Positions 1 to 9,405 of a stretch of DNA of 64,000 bases are shown piece by piece (position 1 is the first letter of the stretch; each line of letters opens with the position of its first letter). The stretch comes from Iris pallida. Its lineage: Eukaryota > Streptophyta > Magnoliopsida > Asparagales > Iridaceae. Under the pieces are notes generated by a model. It saw only the letters and a list, made by a program, of their open reading frames with translations. It did not search any database and was not told where the DNA came from. Where the stretch lies: the NCBI GenBank assembly GCA_029216955.1, contig JANAVB010029819.1, positions 36,320,831-36,384,830 on the forward strand, read 5' to 3'. The position numbers and the translations under genes were made by a program.

Positions 1-412
1 TATGCCTATTTGCGGTGCTACGCCGCTATGACTTGGCTTGCAAAGCTGAGGCATTACCCCAGACCTGGGAACCTCATGGTGGAGTCACCCCACTGTAGTA
101 TGGAGTTTCACTCCTTGTAGTTCTGCTCTACCGTGCTTCCTGTAAAGCACACCAGGCATTCACTCTGCCTGAGAACTCATTAAGGCGTTTAAGCCAACCT
201 TCCACAGGATCTATTTTTTTTGCAGAAAATACATAGTAGACAACAGTGGTTATGGGTTCGTATCCCTTCCATGTTCCAGAGAACAAGTATCTACTGTTAC
301 CTGATAGTTTTCCAGTCAGTGATCCTCCTTTGAACCAAAAGTTAGATGCCTAGTAGATTTCTCTTTGAACTAATAGCATAAAACTTTACGGTAGGATTAC
401 AAAGACACACTA
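1..412 (-). other. 3' non-coding tail of the copia element
   Basis: This stretch lies downstream of the RNase H stop codon. I see no conserved coding frame. A short purine-rich tract on the minus strand (around 315-340) could be a polypurine tract. The sequence after it does not resemble the start of the 5' LTR at 5564, so I do not call an LTR here. It may be 3' UTR or a different repeat. Confidence 0.4.
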
Positions 413-954
413 TCAGAATGCCTTCAAGCCCATTTTACAAGCTGTGTCATCGACCAACTGGCGCTTGAGGCCCTTTATGAACGGATCTGCCAGGTTCTCT
501 TGACTCCGAACATTAATCACTGCAATTACACCTCTTTTGATAAGATCGTGTACTACCCTGTGCTTCAACCGCAAAGTCCTCTTCTTCCCGTTGAAGAGGT
601 CATTTGATGCCACCGCCGCAGTCGCCTGGTTGTCACAGTATATCGGTATCGCCGGTATCTGAGCCCCAATCTCTGGAAGATCATACATGAGCTCCCGAAG
701 CCATTCTGCTTCATCTGCTACAGTTTCAAGTGCATAGAATTCAGATTCCATGGAGGAACGAGAGAGTATAGTCTGCTTCTTCGACTTCCACAATATAGTA
801 GCTCCACCTAATGAAAAGACATATCCTCCTATGGATCTCTCGCTTTCCTCCCCTGAATACCAGCTAGCATCACTGAAGCCTTACACTACTGTCGGATACC
901 CGTTATAGTGCAGTACATATGTCTGAGTCTTCTTGAGATAACTCATCACCCGCT
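413..954 (-). pseudogene. Copia RNase H domain, out of frame with RT
   Basis: The frame ending at 413 encodes the C-terminal RNase H of the copia polyprotein. It shows WKSKKQ, SRSSMESEFYAL (acidic residue E), IYCDNQAT (D), then the HRVVHDLI and NLADPFIKGL blocks typical of the family end. The part upstream of 793, with the GFSDASW motif, is readable to about 950 but carries a stop near 895. It is in a different frame from the RT block (955-2637), so an indel near 960 separates them. It would have removed the RNA strand during reverse transcription. Not functional as it stands. Confidence 0.8.
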
Positions 955-2637
955 TCACAGCTTTCCGTACTCAATCCCTGGGTTGCTAGTAAACCGACTC
1001 AGCATTCCCACGGCGAAAGCTATGTCAGGCCTTGTGGCAATAGTTGCGTACATCAAACTTCCGATAATGCTAGAATACTCCAGTTGCCTGACGCTTTCGC
1101 TCGAGTTTGGCTTCAGCTTCTGATCACACCTGTATGGTGTATCGATCCCTGGAAGATCCTTATACCCATAGCGTGTGAGCATCTTCTCAATGTAGTGAGA
1201 TTGTGACAGCGCTACTCCAGTCTCTGTCCGGATGAACTTTATGCCCAAGATGACATTTGCATCCCCCAAGTCCTTCATACTGAACTTGGTTGAGAGGAAC
1301 TTCTTTGTCTCCGTGACACAGCCTATATCCGTCCCTAGGATTAGAATGTCGTCCACGTACAGACAAACGATGACTCCTCTTCCATCAGCGAACTTTGTGT
1401 AAACGTATTTGTCCGTCTCGCTGGCTTTGTAGCCGTTTGACCTAATAACTTTGTCAAACTTCTCATGCCACATCTTGGGAGCTTGCTTCAAACCATACAA
1501 TGATTTTACTAACTTGCAGACTTTGTCTTCAAGACCTTTGACAAAAAATCCATCTGGCTGTTGTATGTAAATCTCTTCGGTCAGCTCCCCATTGAGGAAT
1601 GTTGTCTTTACATCCATCTGATGTATCACCAACTTATGTATAGCTGCTAGAGCGATTAACATCCTGATAGTGGTCATCCAAGCTACTGGAGCGTACGAGT
1701 CAAAGTAGTCTATCCTCTGTTTCTGAGAAAATCCCTTGGCTACCAGCCTGGCCTTGAACTTGTCAATAGTTCCATCTGCCTTCATCTTCTTCTTGAAGAT
1801 CCATTTACATCCGATGGGCTTTTCTCCTTCAGGTAGATCTACCAACACCCATGTGTTATTGGAGGTGATAGAGTCAAACTCGTCATTCACTGCCTCCATC
1901 CAGAAGATAGCATCTCTGGTCTTCATCGCCTCATCATAGGTAAGCGGATCTGCTTCCACATGATAGATGATAAAGTCATCTCCGAAGTCTTTAGGTCTCC
2001 TCGCTCGCTTTGCTGACGGTTCTGCGAGTTCTGGTACAAGAGTTGTTTCATCAACAACAGCTTCTTCTTGGACTACTGGCCCATATGAGATTTCAGTCTC
2101 ATTTGGACCTACATCATTTTTCGGAATGTCCGAAAGAACAATATTTTTGTCTTTTGTAAACTTGTCTTTAAAGTATTCAGTATCGCGAGATTCGATGATA
2201 TGATTTGACTCAATATCAAGAAATCTCCGAGCATCACTCTTCTCGGCATACCCCAAGAAGATCGCCTTCGTAGTCCTTGTCCCCAGCTTCTGAATCTTCA
2301 GATCTGGGAGCTTCACATACGCCAGACACCCCCACACTCGAATGACATTCAAGTTTGGTCTGACTTTGAACCAGAGTTCATGAGGAGTTACGTCCGAAGT
2401 TGCATATGGCACTCTATTCAGAATGAAAGTGGCCGTTAATGCAGCTTCTCCCCAGTAGCATTTTGGAAGACCTGCAGTAAGCAGCATTGAATTCATTATT
2501 TCTGTTAATGTTTGGTTCTTCTTCTCTGCTACTTCCGTTAGATTGAGGAGAATATGGAGCAGTAGCCTCGCATATGATTCCATATTATTTGTAGAACGAT
2601 GCGAAGTCATGAGACCTGTACTCTCCATCCCGATCAC
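955..2637 (-). pseudogene. Copia integrase C-terminal part and reverse transcriptase
   Basis: The first ~40 residues are an out-of-frame reading of the integrase core. From about residue 38 (KKNQTLTEIMNSML) the true frame resumes with the integrase end and the GxxPxELW...RVWGCLAYV block. The RVT_2 reverse transcriptase follows: WKAIxx-like entry, GCKWIFKKKMKADGTIDKFKARLVAKGFSQ, MDVKTTFLNGEL, YGLKQAPKMWHEKFD and the catalytic YVDDILILGTD. The end, RPDIAFAVGMLSRF, leads to RNase H but stops through a frameshift at 955. The catalytic aspartates of RT are present. This is part of a polyprotein and has no start codon of its own. Confidence 0.85.
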
Positions 2638-2656
2638 TTCTCAACCTCTTGAGTTG

Positions 2657-4327
2657 TTATCCAGTCTGCCATTCAGCTTCGGCCATGAACTCTCTGAACT
2701 TCTCGAAAGCTTCGTCTTTAGTCTTGAGCAAGTAGACGATCGCGTATTTTGAGAAGTCGTCGATGAAGGTTATGAAATACTTCATCCCGGCCTTCGTGGA
2801 GAAATGTTTGAAGTCACAGATATCGGAGTGTACCAACTCTAGAAGATCTGTGCTTCGATTGACCCGATGAAAGGGTTTCCTTTTAATCTTTGTCTGAGCA
2901 TACACTTCACACTTCTCCACCTTACCCCCACATTTGGAGATACGTCCTAGACTGGACATTTTGTTAATTCTTTTACAGTGAACATGTCCTAGCCTATTAA
3001 GCCACAACTCAAGAGAATAATCAGAAAATACAACTACATTAATGTCATTAGACTGGTTGACAAGCTGAATTTTAAACATTCCTTCGGTTTGATAAGCCTT
3101 CTCGAAGTATGTTCCCTTCTTGGACATCACCATCTGACCAGCATTGATGTCCATCCTTAAGCCTGCGTTGCATAGCAGGCACCCAGAGATCAGGTTCTTG
3201 GTAATCACCGGAACATGCTTCACCCCTTGAAGAGTCAGAGTGTTCCCAGAAGTGAGTTTCAGCTCCACAGTCCCGATCCCCAGAACTTCAGCTTGGGCCT
3301 GGTTCACCATGACAACCTTCTCAGATATCGGCTGGTACGTGACGAACCATTCCTTGTCAGAACAGACATGGCAAGTCGCACCAGTGTCTATCCACCAGTC
3401 AGAGTCAACCCCCACAGTTGTGACCTGTGCGATCATAGCAACAATATTAGAAACCAATGAAACCTTACCAGGCTCACCTTTCTCTGATTGTTTAGGCTTG
3501 GATCTGCATTCACTCTTGTAGTGGCCTTTCTTGCCACAATTGAAACAAGTCACGTGGGACTTGGACTTCTGTTGCTTGAATGAATGACCCTTCACTTTTA
3601 GATTGGTGAAGTCCTTCTTGTGATGAGAAGCCACCTGCTTTCTCTTGGGATCTCTCGTCTGCACTAGATTGGCCTTAGCCAACTGTTTGGACAGAGTGTC
3701 CATCTTCTGTTGGGAACGCATCTCGTCCTCAACATGGATCTCTTGAAGTAGATCTCCTAAGCTAATATCTAGCTTCTTTCTGAGCATCCTTGCATAGAAG
3801 GTACTCCATCCAGCAGGAAGTTTTGAGACGATCCCTCCAATGACAAACTTGTCGGGAAGGGACATCTCTTCGTCTTCCAGTTTCTGACGCAGCTTCAGAA
3901 ATTCCTTCACCTGTGGCAACATGGACTTCTCGTCCTCAAAGAGCAATTTGTGATATTTTTCAACCACAAACATCTTGCTCCTGTTCCTGTCTTCTTCATA
4001 CAGTTTTTCTACAGACTCCCGTATGTCTCTGGCAAATTCCTTCTTCGAATAGGATTCTGCCAGGGAATCCTCCATAGCATTCAGGATGAGAAGCCTGCAG
4101 ATGCTATTTTCCCTTCTCCATTTGGCCTGGAGTTTGGTAGCCGCATTGATTGCGACAGTAGACCCAGTGTCTGGAACAGAAGGTTCTTCCTCCAATAGTA
4201 CATGATCAACGTCTTTGAGTTGAAGAGTTAGATAAACCTTCCTCTTCCAGACTTGATAATGCTCTCCATCGAACTTTTCCAACTTACAGTAGTCCGATTG
4301 GACGAGCGAAGCATTAATGTTTTCCAT
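2657..4327 (-). pseudogene. Copia gag, protease and integrase N-terminal part
   Basis: This starts at a true ATG (4325-4327) about 140 bp inside the LTR. The gag (UBN2 type) begins MENINASLVQ and includes CKLEKFDGEHYQVWKRKV. A zinc knuckle CFNCGKKGHYKSEC sits near residues 260-273. The aspartic protease motif is WWIDTGATCHVC. The gag_pre-integrase zinc region reads LGHVHCKRINKM...KCEVYAQTK, where the last zinc-ligand Cys is Tyr. The integrase core begins with VHSDICDF and FITFIDDFSKY. The frame ends at 2657 in the middle of the integrase core, and the rest lies in another frame. Length to this point is normal for Tnt1-like elements. Confidence 0.85.
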
Positions 4328-4811
4328 CTACAAGAATTTTGCTTTGAGATTGTTAGTCCCGGGGCGTGATCAAAGATGAAAAACTGATGCAATCGAGATC
4401 TGAGAGTCACACAAAGCTTTGTAGTGATCAAACTCAAGATCTACGATGATACAAAAAAAAACCAAATTGCCAGATTATAATATGAAGGAGGGAAATAGAG
4501 AAGAGAAGATCTCTCGTTCTTTCTTGCAAACGTGTTGCATTTGGGACAGAACGAGTTACAATAATCTAGAGAAAGATGAGATGAAGAAAAGTTGCTGGGG
4601 TGTCAAAACACCATTGCTCAAAGCAAGATTCGCCCCATACGAATTGCTTCCAGGAACCAGCAAATTGAAGAACTTGTGGAACGCTCGAAGTCACCTCTAT
4701 TCTGACTCCTCGGTTGGACTTGCAATGGCGGCAGCAGCTCCCTCTCTCTCTCTCTCTCTCCTTTCTGACTTATAAAATTTGTAGTACTGCACAAAGGAGG
4801 CCAGAAGAGAG

Positions 4812-4819
4812 TTTATATA
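4812..4819 (-). promoter_or_regulatory. TATA box of copia LTR
   Basis: TATATAAA on the minus strand, 50 bp downstream (in the element's sense) of the tandem-repeat array. Position and context fit the U3 promoter of a copia LTR. Confidence 0.6.
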
Positions 4820-4869
4820 GAGAGAGGGTGGAAACCCTAGCCGCCTCTTCAGTTATGGAAAGATTGAAT

Positions 4870-5127
4870 CAAATCCCACAAAGATAGCAACGAAATTAAT
4901 TCAAATCCCACAAAGATGGAAACAAAATTAATTCAAATCCCACAAAGATGGAAACGAAATTAATTCAAATCCCACAAAGATGGAAACAAAATTAATTTCA
5001 AATCCCACAAAGATGGAAACGAAAGTAATTCAAATCCCACAAAGATGGAAACAAAATTAATTCAAATTCCACAAAGATGGAAACGAAATTAATTTCAAAT
5101 CCCACAAAGATGGAAACGAAATTAATT
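4870..5127 (-). repeat. Eight-unit 32-33-bp minisatellite in LTR U3
   Basis: Eight head-to-tail units of 32 or 33 bp, starting at 4870, 4902, 4934, 4966, 4999, 5031, 5063 and 5096. Each unit reads CAAATCCCACAAAGATGG then AAACRAAATTAATT, with few substitutions. The array lies directly upstream of the TATA box, where tandem enhancer boxes are known in Tnt1-type LTRs. Confidence 0.9.
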
Positions 5128-5564
5128 CAAGTTGAATCAGTCTTTCCATCACTGACTTGTAGCCTGCACAGTTAGCGGAGCCCTCCATGCGGCAGCAGCA
5201 GCAGTAGCCTGGCCGCATGAGCCGTATGGACCGCATGAGCCGTATATGAGCCCATGAGCCCGAGCCCGAGTCCAAGCCCGAGTCCGAATCTGATTCGCTA
5301 AGCCCCTTTGGGGCTTAGCTCCAAATGGAATTAATCCAAGAGAATGACAAAAGCATTAATGCTTAATCCTTGGAGCCTTATTCTTACCTCCTAGTAAAAT
5401 CACCCACATGGTTCCCTCCTTAGGGTCACCACCCCATGTGCATCTCTCAACAACACAACCAAGTATATGTGTTGAGATAACTCATGGTACATTTCCGATG
5501 TGGGACTAAACTTTTACAAGGCATGTTGAGAGCAAGCTCTCTCCATGTAAAGAAAGTACCAACA

Positions 5565-6192
5565 GATGAAGTAAGTTACGGTTTTGGTGGCGTTGATCTT
5601 TTGTTTGTTTGTAGTGATGATACTGTTGATGATGGTGGTCGTGATAAAGAATATGGGGTTGGCGAGGGATAAGGGAGGAGGAGTTGTCGGCGGGGTAAAG
5701 GGTTTAGGGGGGAGCAGAGATGGTGAGGGTGGCATGGCTCCGACCGGCTAGGGCTCAAGCGAGGAGGCCGGACAATGGCTTTTAAGGTTAGAGGCGAGTC
5801 TTTTAGCTATGTCGTCGTGTCCAGAATCTTCGGACACGACAGAGTATGGAATGAGGATTAATTGGGGAAAGGTCTGATTTGTCGGATACGACGGGGAATG
5901 TATATGTAATAGAAAATAAAAAAAAATATTGGACTGGTATGGACACAGATATAATGTACGATACGATGGGATGATTGTGGTTGTTAGCTAGATAGGATTG
6001 TAGAGAAATTATGTTGGCTGGATATGAGGAAAATAAAAAGGTTGAGCCTCCCTTTATATAGGGATGGAGGTTCCTAATAAGGAAATGATTAGGAATTCTT
6101 GGATTAAATCTTTCCATAGATTTAAATCCATGAGATATAGATAAAATGTTTTCCAAAAATCAATTCAAATAAATAATTTAAAACACAATTAA

Positions 6193-6196
<4 letters not shown>
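5565..6196 (-). repeat. Older gypsy LTR fragment (U3/leader), minus strand
   Basis: Between the copia LTR and the TA microsatellite there is no credible gene. On the minus strand it has a TATA box (6053-6060), a CT-rich then GC-rich leader (about 5690-5790) and the word AGCCATGCCACC. The last also occurs, slightly changed, in the minus-strand LTR around 27010-27030. I read it as part of the LTR that starts at 13550, cut by the LINE and by the copia insertion. Confidence 0.45.
6053..6060 (-). promoter_or_regulatory. TATA box in older gypsy LTR
   Basis: TATATAAA on the minus strand, followed by GGGAGG, about 270 bp upstream of a GC-rich leader. It fits an LTR promoter. Confidence 0.4.

Positions 6197-6266
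<70 letters not shown>
6197..6266. repeat. (AT)35 microsatellite at the LINE 5' side
   Basis: A pure AT dinucleotide run of 70 bp. The LINE starts directly after it, and a similar TA run starts directly after the LINE poly(A) end at 13053. Confidence 0.95.
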
Positions 6267-6271
<5 letters not shown>

Positions 6272-6819
6272 GCTCTCCTCTCTAGCGGCTCTCCAGTTTC
6301 ATCTGATCCTTGGTCCCCCGCCCCCATCTCCGGCCCGGCCTAGGCAGCCAGCCGGACTCTCCCTCCCTCCCACCCTCCCTCCGCCCCACACCCTTCATGG
6401 CTACCCCTCCGTCCCCCGGCCCCCTCCCCCTGACCTTTTAGCCATTCCCGGTCTCCCACCGGTTGTAGCTCCTCCGCCCGCCCTCCAGCCCCCCATCCCC
6501 CCTTCGTCGTCGTAGCTCCTCCCTCCGCGTCGCCTTGGCTCCCCAGCCCTCCCTGCCTCCTCTACCCCCGCCTTCCCCTCTCCCCCCGCCTCTCCTGTCC
6601 CCAGCTCCTACCTCCTCCTTCGCCGTCCCCGCCCCGTTCATCCCAGCCTTGGGCAGAGGACCACCGGTTTTCCCCCCTCCGGGGCCGTCAGGCCCACCGT
6701 CCCTTTCCTTCTCGTGGCTTCCCTCTGGTGCTGCTCTCGCCTACCCTGGGTTCGAAATTCAAATTTCGAACTTCTTCGATCCCGTCCGCTTTCTCTGGCC
6801 GGGGGCAGCACCATTATGC

Positions 6820-7300
6820 GCCCCCATGCCTAGCGGCGCATATGGCCGCCCACCCTTGGGCGCATATGTCATCCACCCCATTTTGGGCGCATGCACTCTC
6901 CTGCATCCCGCGGGCACATATGCCCCCCAGCCGCCTGCAGGCGCATACGACCCAGCTATATTTGTCGCCACCCATCCGTGGGCGCATACCACCACCAGCC
7001 CCCAGTGGGTTCTTTGTATCCCGTGGGTGCATATATCCCCCTGCCGTCTCTTCCTCCTGCAGGCGCATACGACCTATCAACAATTGCCGCCCCCCACCTT
7101 ATGGGCGCATGCCACCACAAGCCGCCCGAGGACTCCTTGCTTCCCGCGGGTGCATATGTCCCCCAACCGCCACTTCCTCCTGCAGGTGCATATGTCCCCC
7201 AACTGCCACTTCCTCCTACAGGCGCATACGACGCAGCAGCATTTGCCGCCCCCCATCTAGTGGGCACATGCCACCACCAGCCTCCAGTGGGCTCTTGTTC
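6820..7300 (+). repeat. Degenerate nested repeats encoding GAY motifs in LINE ORF1
   Basis: The word GGCGCATAYG recurs every 30-80 bp from 6834 to 7260. In one frame it gives GAY or GAC within Pro-rich text such as PPAGAYVPQPPLPPAGAY. A larger unit of roughly 150-170 bp is visible: GAYD, then IAAPHL-like, then CHHQPPVGS, then GAYVPQ, then GAYD. It occurs about two and a half times. Several frames are open because the repeats are Pro/Ala codon-rich. Confidence 0.7.
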
Positions 7301-7500
7301 CCCCTAGCCAGCTCCCACGGGAGATTTTGTCTCATCCGCGGTGAGCGCCCTGGTTGCTAGCTCGGTCTCCCCCGCCATTCGATATCAAGTGGCCGCACTC
7401 TCCCCACCCATTCGTAGGCCTGCTGGCGCTCATCTACCGACCGGATTTGCCGTTCCCTTTGGTCCTACAGTGGGCGCATACACCCCTCCCTCGTCTAGCG

Positions 7501-7590
7501 CATCCTTCCGTAGCAGGTAGCAGGTAGCCACGGACCTCATCCTACCCGAATCCCATCCTTCCGTAGCAGGTAGCCACGGACCTCATCCTA
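7501..7590 (+). repeat. Tandem duplication in LINE ORF1 region
   Basis: Two copies (7501-7544 and 7553-7590) of a ~37-44-bp sequence that begins CATCCTTCCGTAGCAGGTAG and ends CCTCATCCTA. The first copy has an additional internal GCAGGTA duplication. Confidence 0.85.
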
Positions 7591-9405
7591 GTGGCGCTTA
7601 CGGCCCTACTAGTAATCCCTCTTCCAGGGCCTCCCTCTCAAGGTCGCATTGCTCGGTCCACTATCCTGCTCCCAGCCTCCCGCAGGCAGTTCTTCTCCTA
7701 CCTCGGCTTATCCCATGGGTAGGGCTGGGCCAATCCCATCCCCAACATTGCTGTGAGCTCCCCCCAACTCTTTATCAACACCGAAAGGCACCTCTCTCCC
7801 TGCCGATCTCCTCGTCCTCCTGCCGTGTTGCGAGAGGGACCGCAGGAAGGCCTCTATCCCTCTCCTACCTACCTCCGCATCACAGGCTCCTACTGTCGTG
7901 CCTCCTGCTTCCAAACCTACGTCGGATCTCTCGGTGCCCTCCTACGCCGACAAGCTACGGCCGGACAGAGCAGTTCTGTACAATCTCATGTTCTCCGACA
8001 TCCACCTTCCCGAAGTTGAGTATTCGTCTCCATCTTCTATGCCCACCATTCCCTTCTCCGCGCAGGAGCTCTAGTCTCTGGCCTCTTCCTTCCCCTTCTC
8101 CTTCGTCCTCAAGTTCTCCTCGGGTTGTCCCATACTCTTCCGGGTCCAGGAGACTATCGCCAGCTGGCTGTTAGCTACCGTATACCGTGTGGCACCCCTC
8201 GACCCCAAACATATCCTGTTCCACCTTTCCTCCGAATCGGACAATCGGACGGTGTGGTCCAAAGGGACTGCAGGGTGGACTTACACCAGATGAAGATTGT
8301 CAAATGGTCCGCGAACTTCAGCACCAAAGAAGACTCAGCAACGGTAGCTGCATGGGTGACCCTCCCAATCTTCCCCCCATATGTTTCGTCCCCACAGCCC
8401 TCAAGCGGATTGCCAACTCCTTTGGCACTTACGTCGCCACGACCGCAGAAACCAGCAACCTAACCAAAGCTTACTATGCGAAGATCTGCGTGGAGCTTGA
8501 TCTATCCACCGAACCCCCCAACCACATCCTTATCGAACTGGGCGACCGATCCCATACCCAGCAAATCATCTATGATAATCACATTATCTTCTGCTCCTAC
8601 TGCCATCGGTGCGGCCACATATCAAAGCATTGCTACCGTCTCTACCCCGAGCTCAAAAGAAAACCAGCAAAGCCAGCACCCCCAACATCAGACAGCAATC
8701 CCCTCCCACCCACCCGGTCCCCCTGCTCCAGCTCCCGAACTCCCATACCAGATCCCAATCAGCGATAGCGACTCAAGTCCAGATCCACTATCGGACAGAC
8801 TGGTGTACCCACCCTCAGCCAGATCGTCCATACCCCCCTCTTAACAACTCTGAACCTATCCAATCAGTTCAACGTCCTGGGGTCGATAGCTGCTGATCTC
8901 CCCCTCAAGGGTAAGTCTACTTCCTCCCCCGAGGCAGGCCCCCAGCCGGGTTCACCTGTCAGCAGTGACACCAGATAGTTACCGTTGATATGGACCTCCA
9001 CGCCACGGCAGAACTACGAGGGAATAAGTCTCACCCTAACCCCGAGATCGAGGTCATTGAAGCTCTCGCTATTCTAGGGCCCGAGCAAGTTCAAAGAGGG
9101 TTACAAGTCCTTGCTACGGGCTATGACCTTCGAACGGAAGGAGACCAGTGTGCCGTCCTAGAGGACTCCATTTCCATCCCTCCTAAGGACCCGGAAGAGG
9201 ACTCGGCCGGCCTCCCGACCGATACTAATGGCGTTTCCACCAACAACCTCCCCGAAGGGTCTACCTTCAGAACACCCACCCCGAAGGCAGGAGAGGGCCC
9301 CACCACAACCAAGAAACCAGATCTCAAAAAAACTGGAGACTCCCCGGCAAATAGAACCAGGGCCGCAGCAAAGCGGACCAACCACCAACCCCACCTCCAC
9401 TGATA

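Larger units (their letters stand above)
1..5564 (-). mobile_element. Ty1/copia retrotransposon, Tnt1-like, 3' LTR outside window
   Basis: On the minus strand, from high to low coordinate, I see an LTR (about 4468-5564), a leader, gag, protease, integrase, reverse transcriptase and RNase H. This PR-IN-RT-RH order defines Ty1/copia. The LTR starts at 5564 with TGTTGGTAC and has an AGTCCCACATCGG word near its start, both common in plant copia LTRs. The interior is broken by frameshifts near 2650 and 960, and further ones are likely near 2545. The matching 3' LTR start is not found in 1-412, so it lies left of the window or is deleted. It appears inserted in an older gypsy LTR whose remains follow at 5565. 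Confidence 0.85.
4468..5564 (-). repeat. 5' LTR of the copia element
   Basis: The right boundary at 5564 is set by TGTTGGTAC on the minus strand. The left boundary is approximate. It is placed just before a degenerate match to the tRNA-Met primer site (minus strand, about 4442-4454, TTGTATCATCG against TGGTATCAGAG). U3 contains the 32-bp repeat array and a TATA box, so transcription would start near 4780. No second LTR is available for comparison in this window. Confidence 0.6.
6535..9403 (+). pseudogene. LINE ORF1 (nucleic-acid-binding protein), frameshifted
   Basis: The N-terminal part (6535-7260) is Pro-rich low complexity that begins at an ATG-less leucine/TTG context and then runs into the Gly-Ala-Tyr repeats. 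The conserved part is in another frame (8187-8768). It ends with a DUF4283-like block (PPNLPPICFVPTALKRIANSFGTYV...YAKICVELDLS) and the zinc knuckle CSYCHRCGHISKHC, CX2CX3GHX4C. A third frame (8990-9403) holds a hydrophilic C-terminus ending two bases before ORF2. Known plant L1 ORF1 proteins bind the element RNA through the knuckle. At least two frame changes separate these blocks, so no complete product is possible. The true start is uncertain. Confidence 0.7.

Noticed and set aside
1..412. 3' LTR of the copia element
   Set aside because: The sequence does not contain the LTR start seen at 5564 or the 32-bp repeats. Without a match I left it as an unassigned 3' region.
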